Origin: Hydractinia symbiolongicarpus
Lineage: Eukaryota; Cnidaria; Hydrozoa; Anthoathecata; Hydractiniidae
Assembly: GCF_029227915.1 (NCBI RefSeq)
Contig: NC_079886.1
Location: forward strand, 14,353,501 to 14,417,500
Reading direction: 5' to 3'
Length of the DNA: 64,000 nucleotides
Below, piece by piece: positions 28,801-42,647 of the stretch (position 1 is the first letter of the stretch; every line of letters starts with the position of its first letter). Under the pieces are notes generated by a model. The model saw nothing but the letters and a program-made list of their open reading frames with translations. It was not told the DNA's origin and searched no databases. Position numbers and translations under genes: made by a program.

Positions 28801-31800
28801 ATCGCTCTAGTTCTTTCAGTCTCATTGGACTGCGATGTATTAGGAGCACAGATAACTGATAACTACGTGCACAGGCCTTTAAAACCTGTATAATGGCCTT
28901 TTACGTCCTAGTCAGCACTCTAGAAGTAAATGACGTGGTTCGACCTGACTAAACTTGTGGCCACCGGTCTAGTCCTTTCAGTTTCATTGTACTACGATGT
29001 ATTAAATCGTTTTCCTAAGCCGCAGGCACTAAGAACACTGCTAACTACGCGCACAGGCCTTTAAATCCTTACCGCCTAATAAGCACTCTACGCATAAATG
29101 ACGTGGTTTCACCATGCTCAAACTGGTGGTTACCGGTCTAGTCATTTCAGTCTCATTGGACTCCGAGGTGTTAAGTCGTTCTCCTGAGCACCAGGTACTG
29201 AATTGCTAATAAATACGTGCACAGCCCTTTAAAGCCTATAATATGTTCTTCTATGGCTTAATCAGGACTCTACTCGTATATCACCTGGTTCCACGTGCCC
29301 AGACAGGTGGCCATCGGTCGAATTCTTTTAGTCTCATAGGACTTCGACGTACTAATTTGTTTTTTCTGAGCACCAGACTCTAAGTACGCTCCTAAGTACG
29401 GCAAAATCCTTCAAAGCCTGTAATATGGTCTTTTGCGGCCTAATCGGGACTCTAGACGTAAATGACGTGGTTCGACCTGACCAAACTTGTGGCCACTGGT
29501 CTAGTGCTTTCAGTCTCATTGGACTACAATGTATTAAATCGTTTTCCTAAGCAACAGGCACTAAGAACGCTGCTAACTACGCGCACAGGCCTTTAAATCC
29601 TTACGGCCTAATAAGCACCCTACGCGTAAATGACGGGGTTCCACCTGTCCAGACAGGTGGCCATCGGTCTAGTTAATTCCGCCTCATTGTACTACGATTT
29701 ATTAAGTCGTTTTCCTGAGCACCAGGTACTAAAAACGCTGGTAACTACGTACACAGGCCTTTAAAGCCTATAATATGTCCTTCTATGGCCTAATCAAGAC
29801 TTTACACGTGTATCACCTGGTTCCACGCGCCCAGAAAGGTAGCCATCGGTCGAGTTCTCTTAATCTTCTTTTACTACGATGTATTAAGTCGTTTTCCTGA
29901 GCACCGGGCTCTAAGAACGCTGCTAAGTACGGGCAAATGCCTTCAAAGCGTGTAATATTGCCTTTTACGCCATAAAAAGGATTCTAGACGTAAATGACGT
30001 GGTTCCATCATGCTCAAACTGGTGGTCACCGGTCTAGTCATTTCAGCCTCATTGGACTACGATGTATAAAGTCGTTTTCCTGAGCACCAGGTACTAAATT
30101 GCTGGTAAATGCGTGCACAGGCCTTTAAAGCCAATAAAATGTCCTTTTATGGCCTAATCAGGACTCTACATGTATATCAACTAGTTCCACGTGCCCAGAC
30201 AGGTGGCCATCGGCGAGTTCTTTTAGTCTATTTGGACTACGACGTATTAAGTCGTCTTCCTGAGCACCAGGCTCTAAGAACGCTGCTAAGTACGTGCAAA
30301 ATCCTTTAAAGACTGGAAAATGGTCTTTTACGGCCTAATAAGGACTCTAGACGTAAATGAAGTGGCTCCACCTGCCCAAACAGGTGGCCACGGGTCTAGC
30401 ACTTTCAACCTCATTGGACTCCGAGGTATTAAATCGTTTTGCTAAGCAACAGGCACTAAGAACGCTGCTAACTTCGTGCACAGGCCTTTAAAGCCTGTAA
30501 TATGTCCTTATATGGCCTAACAAGGACTCTAGACGTATATCACATGGTTCCACGTGCCCAGACACTTTGCCATCAGTCTAGTTCTTTCAGCTTCATTGGA
30601 CTACGATTTATTAAGTCGTTTTCCTGAGCACCAGGTACTAAATTGCTGGTAAATACGTGCACAGGCCTTTAAAGCCTATAATATGTCCTTTTATGGCGTA
30701 ATCAGGACTCTACACGTATATCACCTGGTTCCACGTGCCCAGACAGGTGGCCATTGGTTGAGTTCGTTTAGTCTCATTGGACTACGAAGTATTAAGTCGT
30801 TTTCCTGAGCACCAGGCTCTAAGAACACTCCTAAGTACGGGCAAAATCCTTCAAAGCCTGTAATATGGTCTTTTGCGGCCTAATCAGGACTCTAGACGTA
30901 AATGACGTGGTTCGACCTGACCAAACTTGTGGCCACCGGTCTAGTCCTTTCAGTCTCATTGGACTACGATGTATTAAATCGTTTTCCTAAGCAACAGGCA
31001 CTAAGAACGCTGCTAACTACGCGAACAGGCCTTCAAATCCTTACGGCCTAATAAGCACTCTGCGCGTAAATGACGGGGATCTACCTGTCCAGAAAGGTGG
31101 CCATCCGTCTAGTTAATTCAGGTACCAGGTACTAAAAACGCTGGTAACTACGTACACAGGCCTTTAAAGCCTATAATATGTCCTTTTATGGCCTACTCAG
31201 AACTCTACACGTATATCATCTGGTTCCACGTGCCCAGACAGTTGGCCATCGGTCTAGTTCTTTCAGTCTCATTGGCCAACGACGTATTTAGCCTTTTCCT
31301 GATCACCAGGCTCTAACAGCGCTGATAAGTACGTGCAAATGCCTTCCAAGCCTGTAATATGGTCTTTTACAGACTAAAAAGGAGTCTACACGTAAATGAC
31401 GTAGTTCCACGTGCCCAAACAGGTGGTCATCAATACAGCCTTTTCAGTCTCATTGGACTACGATGTATTAAGTTGTTTCTCTGAGCATCAGGCACTAAGA
31501 ACGCTGGTAGCTACATGCACAGGCCCCTTAATCTTGTAATATGTTCTTTTATGGCCTAATCAAGACTTTACACGTGTATCACCTGGTTTCACGCGCCCAG
31601 ACAGGTGGCCATCGGTCGAGTTCTCTTAATCTCCTTTTACTACGATGTATTAAGTCGTTTTCCTGAGCACCGGGCTCTAAGAACGCTGCTTAGAACGGGC
31701 AAATGACTTCGAAGCGTGTAATATTGTCTTTTACGCCATAAAAAGGATTCTAGACGTAAATGACGTGGTTCCACCATGCTCAAACTGGTGGTCACCGAAC

Positions 31801-34800
31801 TAGTCATTTCAGCCTCATTGTACTCTGATGTATAAAGTCGTTTTCCTGTGCACCAGGTACTAAATTGTTGGTAAATGCGTGCACAGGCCTTTAAAGCCAA
31901 TAAAATGTCCTTTTATGGCCTAATCAGGACTTTACATGTATATCACCTAGTTCCACGTGCCCAGACAGGTGGCCATCGGTCTAGCTTTTACGGTCTTATT
32001 GGCCTACGATGTATTAAGTAGTTTTCCTGAGCACCAGGCTCTAAAAACGCTGCTAAGTACGGGCAAATGCCTTCAAAGCGTGTAATATGGTAATATGCTG
32101 CCCAAACAGGCGGCCACGGGTCTAACCCTTTCAATCTTATTAGACTACGAGGTATTAAGTCGTCTTCCTGAGCACCAGGTACTAAATTTCTACTAAATAC
32201 CTGCACAGGACTTTAAAGCCCATAATATGTCCTTTTATGGCCTAATCAGGACTCTACACGTATATCACCTGGTTCCACGTGCCCAGATAGGTGGCAGTCG
32301 GTCGACTTCTTATAGTCTCATTGGACTACGACGTATTAAGTAGTTTTCCTGAGTACCAGGCTCTAACAACGCTCCTAAGTACGGGAAAAAGCCTTCAAAG
32401 CCTGTAATGTGTCCCTTTACAGCCTGCCCAGACAGGTGGCCATCGGTCGAATTCTTATAGTCTCATTGGACCACGATGTAATAAGTCATTCTTTTGAGCA
32501 TCAGGCACTAAGAACGCCGCTAGCTACATCCACAGGCCTCCCAAGCTTGAAATATGTCCTTTTATGGCCTAATCAGGACCCTACATGTATATCACCTCGT
32601 TCCACGTGCCCAGACAGGTGGCCATCAGCGAGTTCTTTCAGTCTATTTGGACTACGACGAATTAAGTCGTTTTCCTGAGCACCAGGCTCTAAGAACGCTG
32701 CTAAGTACGTGCAAAAGCCTTTAAAGACTGGAATATGGTCTTTTACGGCCTAATAAGGACTCTAGACGTAAATGACGTGGCTCCACCTGCCCAAACAGGT
32801 GGCCACGGGTATAGCCTTTTCAACCTCAATGGACGCCGAGGTTTAAGTCGTTTTCCTGAGCACCAGGTACTAAATTGCTGCTAAATACGTGCACAGGCCT
32901 TTAAAGCCTATAAAATGTTCCTTTATGGCCTAATCAGGACTCTACACGTAGATCGCCTGGTTCCATGTGTCCAGACAGGTGGGCATCGGTCTTGTCCTTT
33001 TAGTCTCATTGGACTACGATGTATTAAGTCGTTTTCCTGAGCGCCAGGCTCTAAAAAGGCTGGTAACTACGTCAACAGGCCTTTAAAACCTATGATATGT
33101 CCTTTTAGGGCCTAATCAGGACTCTGGACGTATATCATATGGTTTCACGTGCCCAAACAGGTGTTCATCAATACAGTCTTTTCAATCTCAATGGACTACG
33201 ATGTACGAAGTCGTTTTCCTGAGCACCAGGCTCTAAGAACGCTCCTAAGTACGGGCAAAAGCCTTCAAATCCTGTAATATGGCCTTTTGCGGCCTAAAAA
33301 AGGACTCTAGACGTAATTGACGTGCTTCCACATGCCAAGACATGTGGCCATGGATCTAGTCATTTCAGCCTTATTGGACTACTATGTATAAAGTCGTTTT
33401 CCTGAGCACCAGGTACTAAATTGCTGGTAAATGCGTATACAGGCGTTTAAAGCCAATAAAATGTCCTTTTATGGCCTAATCAGGACTCTACATGTATATC
33501 ACCTAGTTCCACGTGCCCAGACAGGTGGCCATCGGCGAGTTCTTTTAGTCTATTTGGACTACGACTTATTAAGTCGTCTTCCTGAGCACCAGGCTCTAAG
33601 AACGCTGCTAAGTACGTGCAAAAGCCTTTAAAGACTGGAAAATGGTCTTTTACGGCCTAATAAGGACTCTAGACGTAAATGACGTGGCTCCACCTGCCCA
33701 AACAGGTGGCCACGGGTCTAGCACTTTCAACCTCATTGGACTCCGAGGTATTAAATCGTTTTGCTAAGCAACAGGCACTAAGAACGCTGATAACTACGTG
33801 CACAAACTGGTGGATACCGGTCTAGTTCTTTCAGCCTCATTGGACTACGATTTATTAAGTCGTTTTCCTGAGCACCAGGTACTAAATTGCTGGTAAATAC
33901 GTGCACAGGCCTTTAAAGCCTATAATATGTCCTTTTATGGCGTAATCAGGACTCTACACGTATATCACCTGGCTCCACGTGCCCAGACAGGTGGCCATCG
34001 GTCGAGTTCTTTTAGTCTCATTGGACTACGAAGTATTAAGTCGTTTTCCTGAGGACCAGGCTCTAAGAACACTCCTAAGTACGGGCAAAATCCTTCAAAG
34101 CCTGTAATATGGTCTTTTGCGGACTAATCAGGTCTCTAGACGTAAATGACGTAGTCCGACCTGTACAAACTTGTGGCCACCGGTCTAGTCCTTTCAGTCT
34201 CATTGGAGTACGATGTATTAAGTTGCTTTCCTGTGCACCAGGCCTAAGAACGCTGATAACTACGTGCACAGGCCTTTAAATCCTGTAATATGGCCTTTTA
34301 CGGACTAATAAATATTCTACACGCAAATGACGTGGTTCCACCTGCCCAGACAGGTGGTCATCGGTCTAGTCCTTTCAATTTTATTGGACTACGATGTATT
34401 AAGTCGTTTTCTTGAACACCAGGCTCTATAAACGCTGCTAAGTAAGGGCAAAAGCCTTCAAACCTGTCATATGGTCTTTTACGGCCTAATAAGGACTTTG
34501 GACGTAAATGACGTGGTTCCACCTGCCCAAACAGGTGGTCACCATTACAGCCTTTTCAGTCTCATTGGACTACGATGTATTAATTCGTTTTTCAGAGCAT
34601 CAGGCACTAAGAACGCTGCTAGCTACATGCACAGGCCTCTCAAGCTTGTAGTATGTCCTTTTATGGCATAATCAAGACTTTACACGTGAATCACCTGCTT
34701 CCATGTTCCCAGGCAGGTGGCCATCGGTCAATTTTTTTTAGTCTCCTTGGACTCCGATGATTTAAGTCGTCTTCCTGAGCACCAGTCTCTAAAAACGCTG

Positions 34801-36086
34801 CTAAGTACGGGCAAATGCCTTCAAAGCGTGTAATATGGTAATATGCTGCCGAAACAGGCGGCCACGGGTCTAACCCTTTCAACCTTATTGGAGTACGAGG
34901 TATTAAGTCGTCTTCCTGAGCACCAGGTACTAAATTTCTACTAAATACCTGCATAGGACTTTAAAGCCCATAATATGTCCTTTTATGGCCTAATCAGGAC
35001 TCTACACGTATATCACCTGGTTCCACCTGCCCAAACAGGTGGCCACGGGTCTAGCCCTATCAGTCTCACTGGACTACGATGTAATAAGTCGTTTTCCTGA
35101 GCACTATGTGCTAAATTTCTGGTAATTACGTGCACAGGACTTTAAAGCCTATAATATGTCCTTGTATGGCCTAATCAGGACTCTACACGTATATCACCTG
35201 GTTCCACGTGGCCAGACTTGTGGCCCAAGCTTGTAATATGTCCTTTTATGGCCTAATCAAGACCCTACATGTATATCACCTAGTTCCACGTGCCCAGACA
35301 GGTTGCCATCAGCGAGTTCTTTTAGTCTATTAGGACTACGACGAATTAAGTCGTTTTCCTGAGCACCAGGCTCTAAGAACGCTGCTAAGTACGTGCAAAA
35401 GCCTTTAAAGACTGGAATATGGTCTTTTACGGCCTAATAAGGACTCTAGACGTAAATGACGTGGCTCCACCTGCCCAAACAGGTGGCCACGGGTATAGCC
35501 TTTTCAACCTCAATGGACGCCGAGGTTTAAGTCGTTTTCCTGAGCATCAGGTACTAAATTGCTGCTAAATACTTGCACAGGTCTTTAAAGCCGATAATAT
35601 GTTCCTTTATGGCCTAATCAGGACTCTACACGTAGATCGCCTGGTTCCATGTGTCCAGACAGGTGGACATCGGTCTTTTCCTTTTAGTCTCATTGGACTA
35701 CGATGTATTAAGTCGTTTTCCTGAGCACCAGGCTCTAAAAAAGCTCCTAAGTACGTGCAAAATCCTTCAAAGCCTACAATATGGTCTTTTGCGGCCTAAT
35801 CAGGAATCTAGACGTAAATGACGTGGCTCAACCTGCCCAAACAGGTGGCCACGTGTCTAGCCCTTTCAACCTCATTGGACTCCGAGGTATTAAGTCGTTT
35901 TCCTGAGCCCCAGGTACTAAATTTCTACTAAATACCTGCATAGGACTTTAAAGCCCATAATATGTCCTTTTATGGCCTAATCAGGACTCTACACGTATAT
36001 CACCTGGTTCCACGTGCCCAGATAGGTGGCAGTCGGTCGACTTCTTATAGTCTCTAGACTACGACGTATTAAGTAGTTTTCCTGAG

Positions 36087-36450
36087 CACCAGGCTCTAAC
36101 AACGCTCCTAAGTACGGGAAAAAGCTTTCAAATCCTGTAATATGGTCTTTTGCAACCTAATAAGGACTCTAGACGTAAATGACGTGGTTCCACCTGCCCA
36201 GACAGGTGGCCATCGTTCTAGTCCTTTTAGTCTCATTGGACTACGATGTTTTAAGTCGTTTTCATGAACACCAGGCTCTAACAACGCTCCTAAGTACGGG
36301 AAAAAGCTTTCAAATCCTGTAATATGGTCTTTTGCAACCTAATAAGGACTCTAGACGTAAATGACGTGGTTCCACCTGCCCAGACAGGTGGCCATCGTTC
36401 TAGTCCTTTTAGTCTCATTGGACTACGATGTTTTAAGTCGTTTTCATGAA
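36087..36450. repeat. Exact single-monomer duplication, 182 bp
   Basis: 36,087-36,268 and 36,269-36,450 appear identical by eye, including rare variants such as tttgcaacct and gccatcgttctag. The offset is exactly 182 bp, so it fixes the monomer length. It looks like a very recent unequal exchange of one repeat. Confidence 0.85.
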
Positions 36451-38850
36451 CACCAGGCTCTATAAACGCTGCTAAGTACGGGCAAAAGCCTTCAAAGCCT
36501 GTAATATGGTCTTTTGCGGCCTAATAAGGATTCTAGACGTAAATGACGTGGTTCCGCATGCCCAAACTGGCGGCCACCGGTCTAGTCCTTTCAGTCTCAT
36601 TGGAATACGATGTTTTCAGTCGTTTTCCTGAGCACCACGCAATAAGAACGCTGTTAAGTACGTGCAAAGGCCTTCAAAGCCTGTAATGTGTCCCTTTACA
36701 GCCTGCCCAGACAGGTGGCCATCGGTCGACTTCTTATAGTCTCATTGGATTACGATGTAATAAGTCATTTTTTTGAGCATCAGGTATATCACCTGGTTCC
36801 ACCTGCCCAAACAGGTGGCCACGGGTCTAGCCCTTTCAGTCTCACTGGACTACGATGTAATAAGTCGTTTTCCTGAGCACGCTCCAAGAACGCTGCTAAG
36901 TACGTGCAAAAGCCTTTAAAACCTATAATATGTCCTTTTCTGGCCTAATCAGGACTCTACACGTATATCACCTGGTTCCACCTACCCAAACAGGTGGCCA
37001 CGGGTCTAGCCCTTTCAGTCTCACTGGACTACGATGTAATAAGTCGTTTTCCTGAGCACTAGGTGCTAAATTTCTGGTAATTACGTGCACAGGACTTTAA
37101 AGCCTATAATATGTCCTTGTATGGCCTAATCAGGACTCTACACGTATATCACCTGGTTCCACGCGCCCAGACAGGTGGCCATCGGTCAACTTCTTATAGT
37201 TTCATTGCACTACGACGTATTAAGTCGATTTCCTGAGCACCAGGCTCTAAGAACGCTCCTAAGTACGGGCAAAAGCCTTCAAAGCCTGTAATGTGTCTTT
37301 TTACAGCCTAATATGGACTCTACACTTAATCACCTGGTTTTACGTGCCCAGACAGGAGGCCATACGTGTAGTTCTTGTAGTCTCGTTGGACTACCATGTA
37401 TTATGTCGTTTTCCTGTGCACGAGGCACTAAGAACGCTGCTAACTACGTGCACAGGACTCTAAAGCCTGTGATATGTCCTTTTATGGCCTAATCAGGATT
37501 CTACAGGTATATCACCTGGTTCCACGTACCCAGACAGGTGGCCATCGGTCTAGTTCTTTTAGTGTCATTGGACTACGATGTATTAAGTCGTTTTCCTGAG
37601 CACCAGGCTTTAAGAACGCTGCTAAGTACGTGCAAAAGCCTTTAAAGAAGGTAATATGGTCTTGTGCGGCTTAATAAGGACCCTAGACGTAAATGACGTG
37701 GTTTCACCTGCCCAAACTGGTGGCCACCGTTCTAGTCCTTTCAGTCTCATTGGAATACGATGTATTAAATCGTTTTCCTTAGCAACAGGCACAAAGAACG
37801 CTGGTAACTACGCGCACAGGCCTTTAAATCCTGTAATATGGTGTTTTTCGGCCTAATAAGGACTCTAGACGTAAATGACGTGGTTCCACCTGCCCAAACA
37901 GGTGGCAACGGGTCTAGCACTTTCAGTCTCATTGGACTGCAATGTATTAAGTCGTTTTCCTGAGCATCAGGCACTAAGAACGCCGCTAGCTACATCCACA
38001 GTCCTCCCAAGCTTGTAATATGTCCTTTTATGGCCTAATCAGGACCCTACATGTATATCACCTAGTTCCTGGTGCCCAGACAGGTGGCCATCGGCGAGTT
38101 CTTTTAGTCTATTTGGACTACGACGTATTAAGTCGTCTTCCTGAGCACCAGGCTCTAAGAACGCTGCTAAGTACGTGCAAAATCCTTTAAAGACTGGAAA
38201 ATGGTCTTTTACGGCCTAATAAGGACTCTAGACGTAAATGAAGTGGCTCCACCTGCCCAAACAGGTGGCCACGGGTCTAGCACTTTCAACCTCATTGGAC
38301 TCCGAGGTATTAAATCGTTTTCCTGAGCACCAGTTACTAAATTGCTGCTAAATACGTGCGCACGCCTTTAAAGCCTATAATATGTTCTTTTATGGCCAAA
38401 TCAGGACTCTACACGTATATCACCTGGTTCCACGTGCCCAGACAGGTGGCCATCGGTCTAGTTTTTACGGTCTCATTGGCCTACGATATATTTAGCTTTT
38501 TCCGGATCAACAGTCTCTAAGAACGCTGCTAAGTACGTTCAAATGCCTACGAAGTCTGTAATAAGGTCTTTTACAGACTAATAAGGTCTCTACACGTAAA
38601 TGACGTAGCTCCACGTGCCCCAACAGGTGGTCATCAATACAGCCTTTTTATTCTTAATGGACTACGATGTACAAAGTCGTTTTCCTGAGCAACAGTCACA
38701 AAGAACGCTGCTAACTACGCGCACAGGCCTTTAAATCCAGTAATATGGTCTTTTACGGCCTATTAAGGACTCTAGACGTAAATGACGTGGTTGCGCCTGC
38801 CGAAGCAGGCGGCCAAGGGTCTAGCACTTTCAGTCTCATTGGACTACGAT

Positions 38851-40470
38851 GTATTCAGTCGTTTTCCTGAGCACCACGCAATAAGAACGCTGTTAAGTAC
38901 GTGCACAGGCCATTAAAGCCTGTAATATGTCACTTTACAGCCTAAACGTAAATCACCTGGTTCTACGTGCCCAAACAGGAGGTCATCGGTGTAGTTCTAG
39001 CAGTCTAGTTGGACTACTATGTATTAAGTCGTGTTCCTGCGCACGAAGCACTGAGAACGCTGCTAACTACGTGCACAGGACTCTAAAGCCTGTGATATGT
39101 CCTTTTATGGCCTAATCAGGAGTGTACAAGTATGTCACCTGGTTCCACGTGTCTGGACAAGTGGCCATCGGTGTAGTTCTTTCAATCTTATTAGACTACG
39201 ATGTAATAAGTCGTTTTCCGTATCACCAGGCTGTAAGAACAGTGCTAAGTACGTGCAAAAGCCTTCAAATCCGGCAATATGGTCTTTTACAGCATAATAA
39301 GGACTTTACACGTAAGTCAAGTAGTTCCACCCGCCCACACCAGTAGCCATTGGTCTACTTCTTTCAGTGCCATTGGACTACGATGTGTTAAGTCGTTTTC
39401 ATGATCGCCAGGCTCTTATGAGCTGCTAACTATGTGGAAAGGCTTTTAAAGCTTGTAATATGGTCTTCTATGGCCTAATCAAGACTCTACACGTATATCA
39501 CCTGGTTCCACGTGGCCAGACAGGTGGCCATCGGTCTAGTTCTTTCAAACTCATTGGACTACGATGCATTATGATGTTTTCCTAATTACCAGGCTCTAAG
39601 CACGCTACTAACTACCTGCACACGTCTTCAAAGCCTGTAGTATGGCCTTTTACCGCCTAATAAGGGGCTTGCACGTACATCACGTGGTTCCACTTGCCCA
39701 GACACGTGGTCATCGGTGTAGTTCTTTCAATCTTATTAGACTACGATGTAATAAGTCGTTTTCCTGGGCACCAGGCTCTAAGAACAGTGCTAAGTACGTG
39801 CAAAGGCCTTCAAAGCCTCCAATATGGTCTTTTACAGCATAATAACGACTCTACACGTACATCACGAAGTTCCACCCGCCCACACTAGTAGCCATTGGTC
39901 TACTTCTTTCAGTGCCAATGGACCACGATGTGTTAAGTCTTTGTCCTGAACACCAGGCGCTGTGAACGCTGCTAACTACGTGAACAGAACTGTAAGGCCA
40001 GTATAGTGGACTTTTCGGATCTAATAAGGAATCTACACCTCAGTCACCTCGTTCCACGTGCCAAGACAGGCGGCCATCGGTCTAGTCCTTTCAGTGTCAT
40101 TGGAATACAATGTTTCAATTCGGCTTCCAAAGCGCAAGGCCCTTTGGACGCTGCTAAGTATGTGTAAATTTAAATCCTGTAATATGGTCTTTTACAGCCT
40201 AATAAGTAACCTACACGTAAATCACCAGTTTCAACGACCCCGGACAGGTGGTCATCGGTCCGGTTCGTTCGGTCTAGTTGTACTACGACGTATTAAGTGG
40301 TTTGCCTCATCACCACGCACTATGAACGCTGCTAACTACTTGCACAGGTCTTTAAATCCTGTAGTACGATCTTTTACAGACTAATAGGGATCCTACACGT
40401 AAGTGACGAAGTTTCACGTGCCCAAACAGGTTGTCATCAGTACAGTCTTTCAATATCAATGGAATACGAT
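38851..40470. repeat. 12-mer higher-order repeat, copy 1 (9-mer deletion form)
   Basis: This copy starts at GTATTCAGTCG and matches copy 2, but lacks three monomers (about 545 bp) after position 39,536. There the text jumps from the tagttcttt that copy 2 has at about 41,170 to the one it has at about 41,718. A 12-bp deletion near 38,944 removes part of the ctaatatggactctaat stretch. The length is therefore 1,620 bp instead of 2,177 bp. The part 39,540-40,470 is nearly identical to 41,717-42,647. Confidence 0.85.
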
Positions 40471-42647
40471 GTATTCAGTCGTTTTCCTGAGCACCACGCA
40501 ATAAGGACGCTGTTAAGTACGTGCACAGGCCATTAAAGCCTGTAATGTGTCACTTTACAGCCTAATATGGACTCTAATCGTAAATCACCTGGTTCCACGT
40601 GCCCAGACAGGAGGCCATCGGTGTAGTTCTAGCAGTCTAGTTGGACTACTATGTATTAAGTCGTGTTCCTGCGCACGAGGCACTGAGAACGCTGCTAACT
40701 ACGTGCACAGGACTCTAAAGCCTGTGATATGTCCTTTTATGGCCTAATCAGGAGTGTACATGTATGTCACCTGGTTCCGCGAGTCTAGACAAGTGGCCAT
40801 CGGTGTAGTTCTTTCAATCTTATTAGACTACGATGTAATAAGTCGTTTTCCGTATCACCAGGCTGTAAGAACAGTGCTAAGTACGTGCAAAGGCCTTCAA
40901 AGCCTGCAATATGGTCTTTTACAGCATAATAAGGACTCTACACGTAAGTCAAGTAGTTCCACCCGCCCAAACCAGTAGCCATTGGTCTACTTCTTTCAGT
41001 GCCATTGGACTACGATGTGTTAAGTCGTTTTCATGATCGCCAGGCTCTTATGAGCTGCTAACTATGTGGAAAGGCTTTTAAAGCTTGTAATATGGTCTTC
41101 TATGGCCTAATCAAGACTTCACACGTATATCACCTGGTTCCACGTGGCCAGACAGGTGGCCATCGGTCTAGTTCTTTCGGTCCCATTGGACTACGATGTA
41201 TTAAGTCGTTTTCCTGACCCCCAGTCCTTAAAAACACTGCTAAGTAAGTGGGAAGGCCTTCAAAGCCTGTAATATGCACTTTTACAGGATAATAAGGACT
41301 CTACACGTAAATCACTTAGTTCCCCATGCCCAAACAGGTGGTCATCAGTACAGTCTTTTCAATATCAATAGACTACGATGTATTAAGTCGTTCTCCTGAG
41401 CAGAAGGCACTAAGAACGCTTCTAACTACGTGCACAGGCCTTTAAAACCTGTAATGTGGTCTTTTATGGCTTAATCAGGACTGCACACGTATGTCACCTG
41501 ATTCCACATGTCCAGACAGGTGGCAATTAGTCTCGTACTTTCAGTCTCAATAGACTTCGATGTCTAAGTCGTTTTCCTGAACACCAGACACTAAGAAAAG
41601 TGCTAACTACGTGAACAGAACTTTAAAGCTTGTAATATGGTCTTTTACGGCCTAATAAGGACCCTACACGTAAATCAACAGGTTTAACGAACCCGGACAG
41701 GTGCCCATCCGTCTAGTTCTTTCAAACTCATTGGACTACGATGCATTATGATGTTTTCCTAATTACCAGGCTCTAAGCACGCTACTAACTACCTGCACAC
41801 GTCTTCAAAGCCTGTAGTATGGCCTTTTACCGCCTAATAAGGGGCTTGCACGTACATCACGTGGTTCCACTTGCCCAGACACGTGGTCATCGGTGTAGTT
41901 CTTTCAATCTTATTAGACTACGATGTAATAAGTCGTTTTCCTGGGCACAAGGCTCTAAGAACAGTGCTAAGTACGTGCAAAGGCCTTCAAAGCCTCCAAT
42001 ATGGTCTTTTACAGCATAATAACGACTCTACACGTACATCACGAAGTTCCACCCGCCCACACTAGTAGCCATTGGTCTACTTCTTTCAGTGCCAATGGAC
42101 CACGATGTGTTAAGTCTTTGTCCTGAACACCAGGCGCTGTGAACGCTGCTAACTACGTGAACAGAACTGTAAGGCCAGTATAGTGGACTTTTCGGATCTA
42201 ATAAGGAATCTACACCTCAGTCACCTCGTTCCACGTGCCAAGACAGGCGGCCATCGGTCTAGTCCTTTCAGTGTCATTGGAATACAATGTTTCAATTCGG
42301 CTTCCAAAGCGCAAGGCCCTTTGGACGCTGCTAAGTATGTGTAAATTTAAATCCTGTAATATGGTCTTTTACAGCCTAATAAGTAACCTACACGTAAATC
42401 ACCAGTTTCAACGACCCCGGACAGGTGGTCATCGGTCCGGTTCGTTCGGTCTAGTTGTACTACGACGTATTAAGTGGTTTGCCTCATCACCACGCACTAT
42501 GAACGCTGCTAACTACTTGCACAGGTCTTTAAATCCTGTAGTACGATCTTTTACAGACTAATAGGGATCCTACACGTAAGTGACGAAGTTTCACGTGCCC
42601 AAACAGGTTGTCATCAGTACAGTCTTTCAATATCAATGGAATACGAT
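40471..42647. repeat. 12-mer higher-order repeat, copy 2 (2,177 bp)
   Basis: This is a full 12-monomer unit of 2,177 bp. The phase marker GTATTCAGTCG stands at 40,471, 42,648 and 44,825. It is almost identical to copy 3 until about 44,195, which points to recent amplification. Confidence 0.9.
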
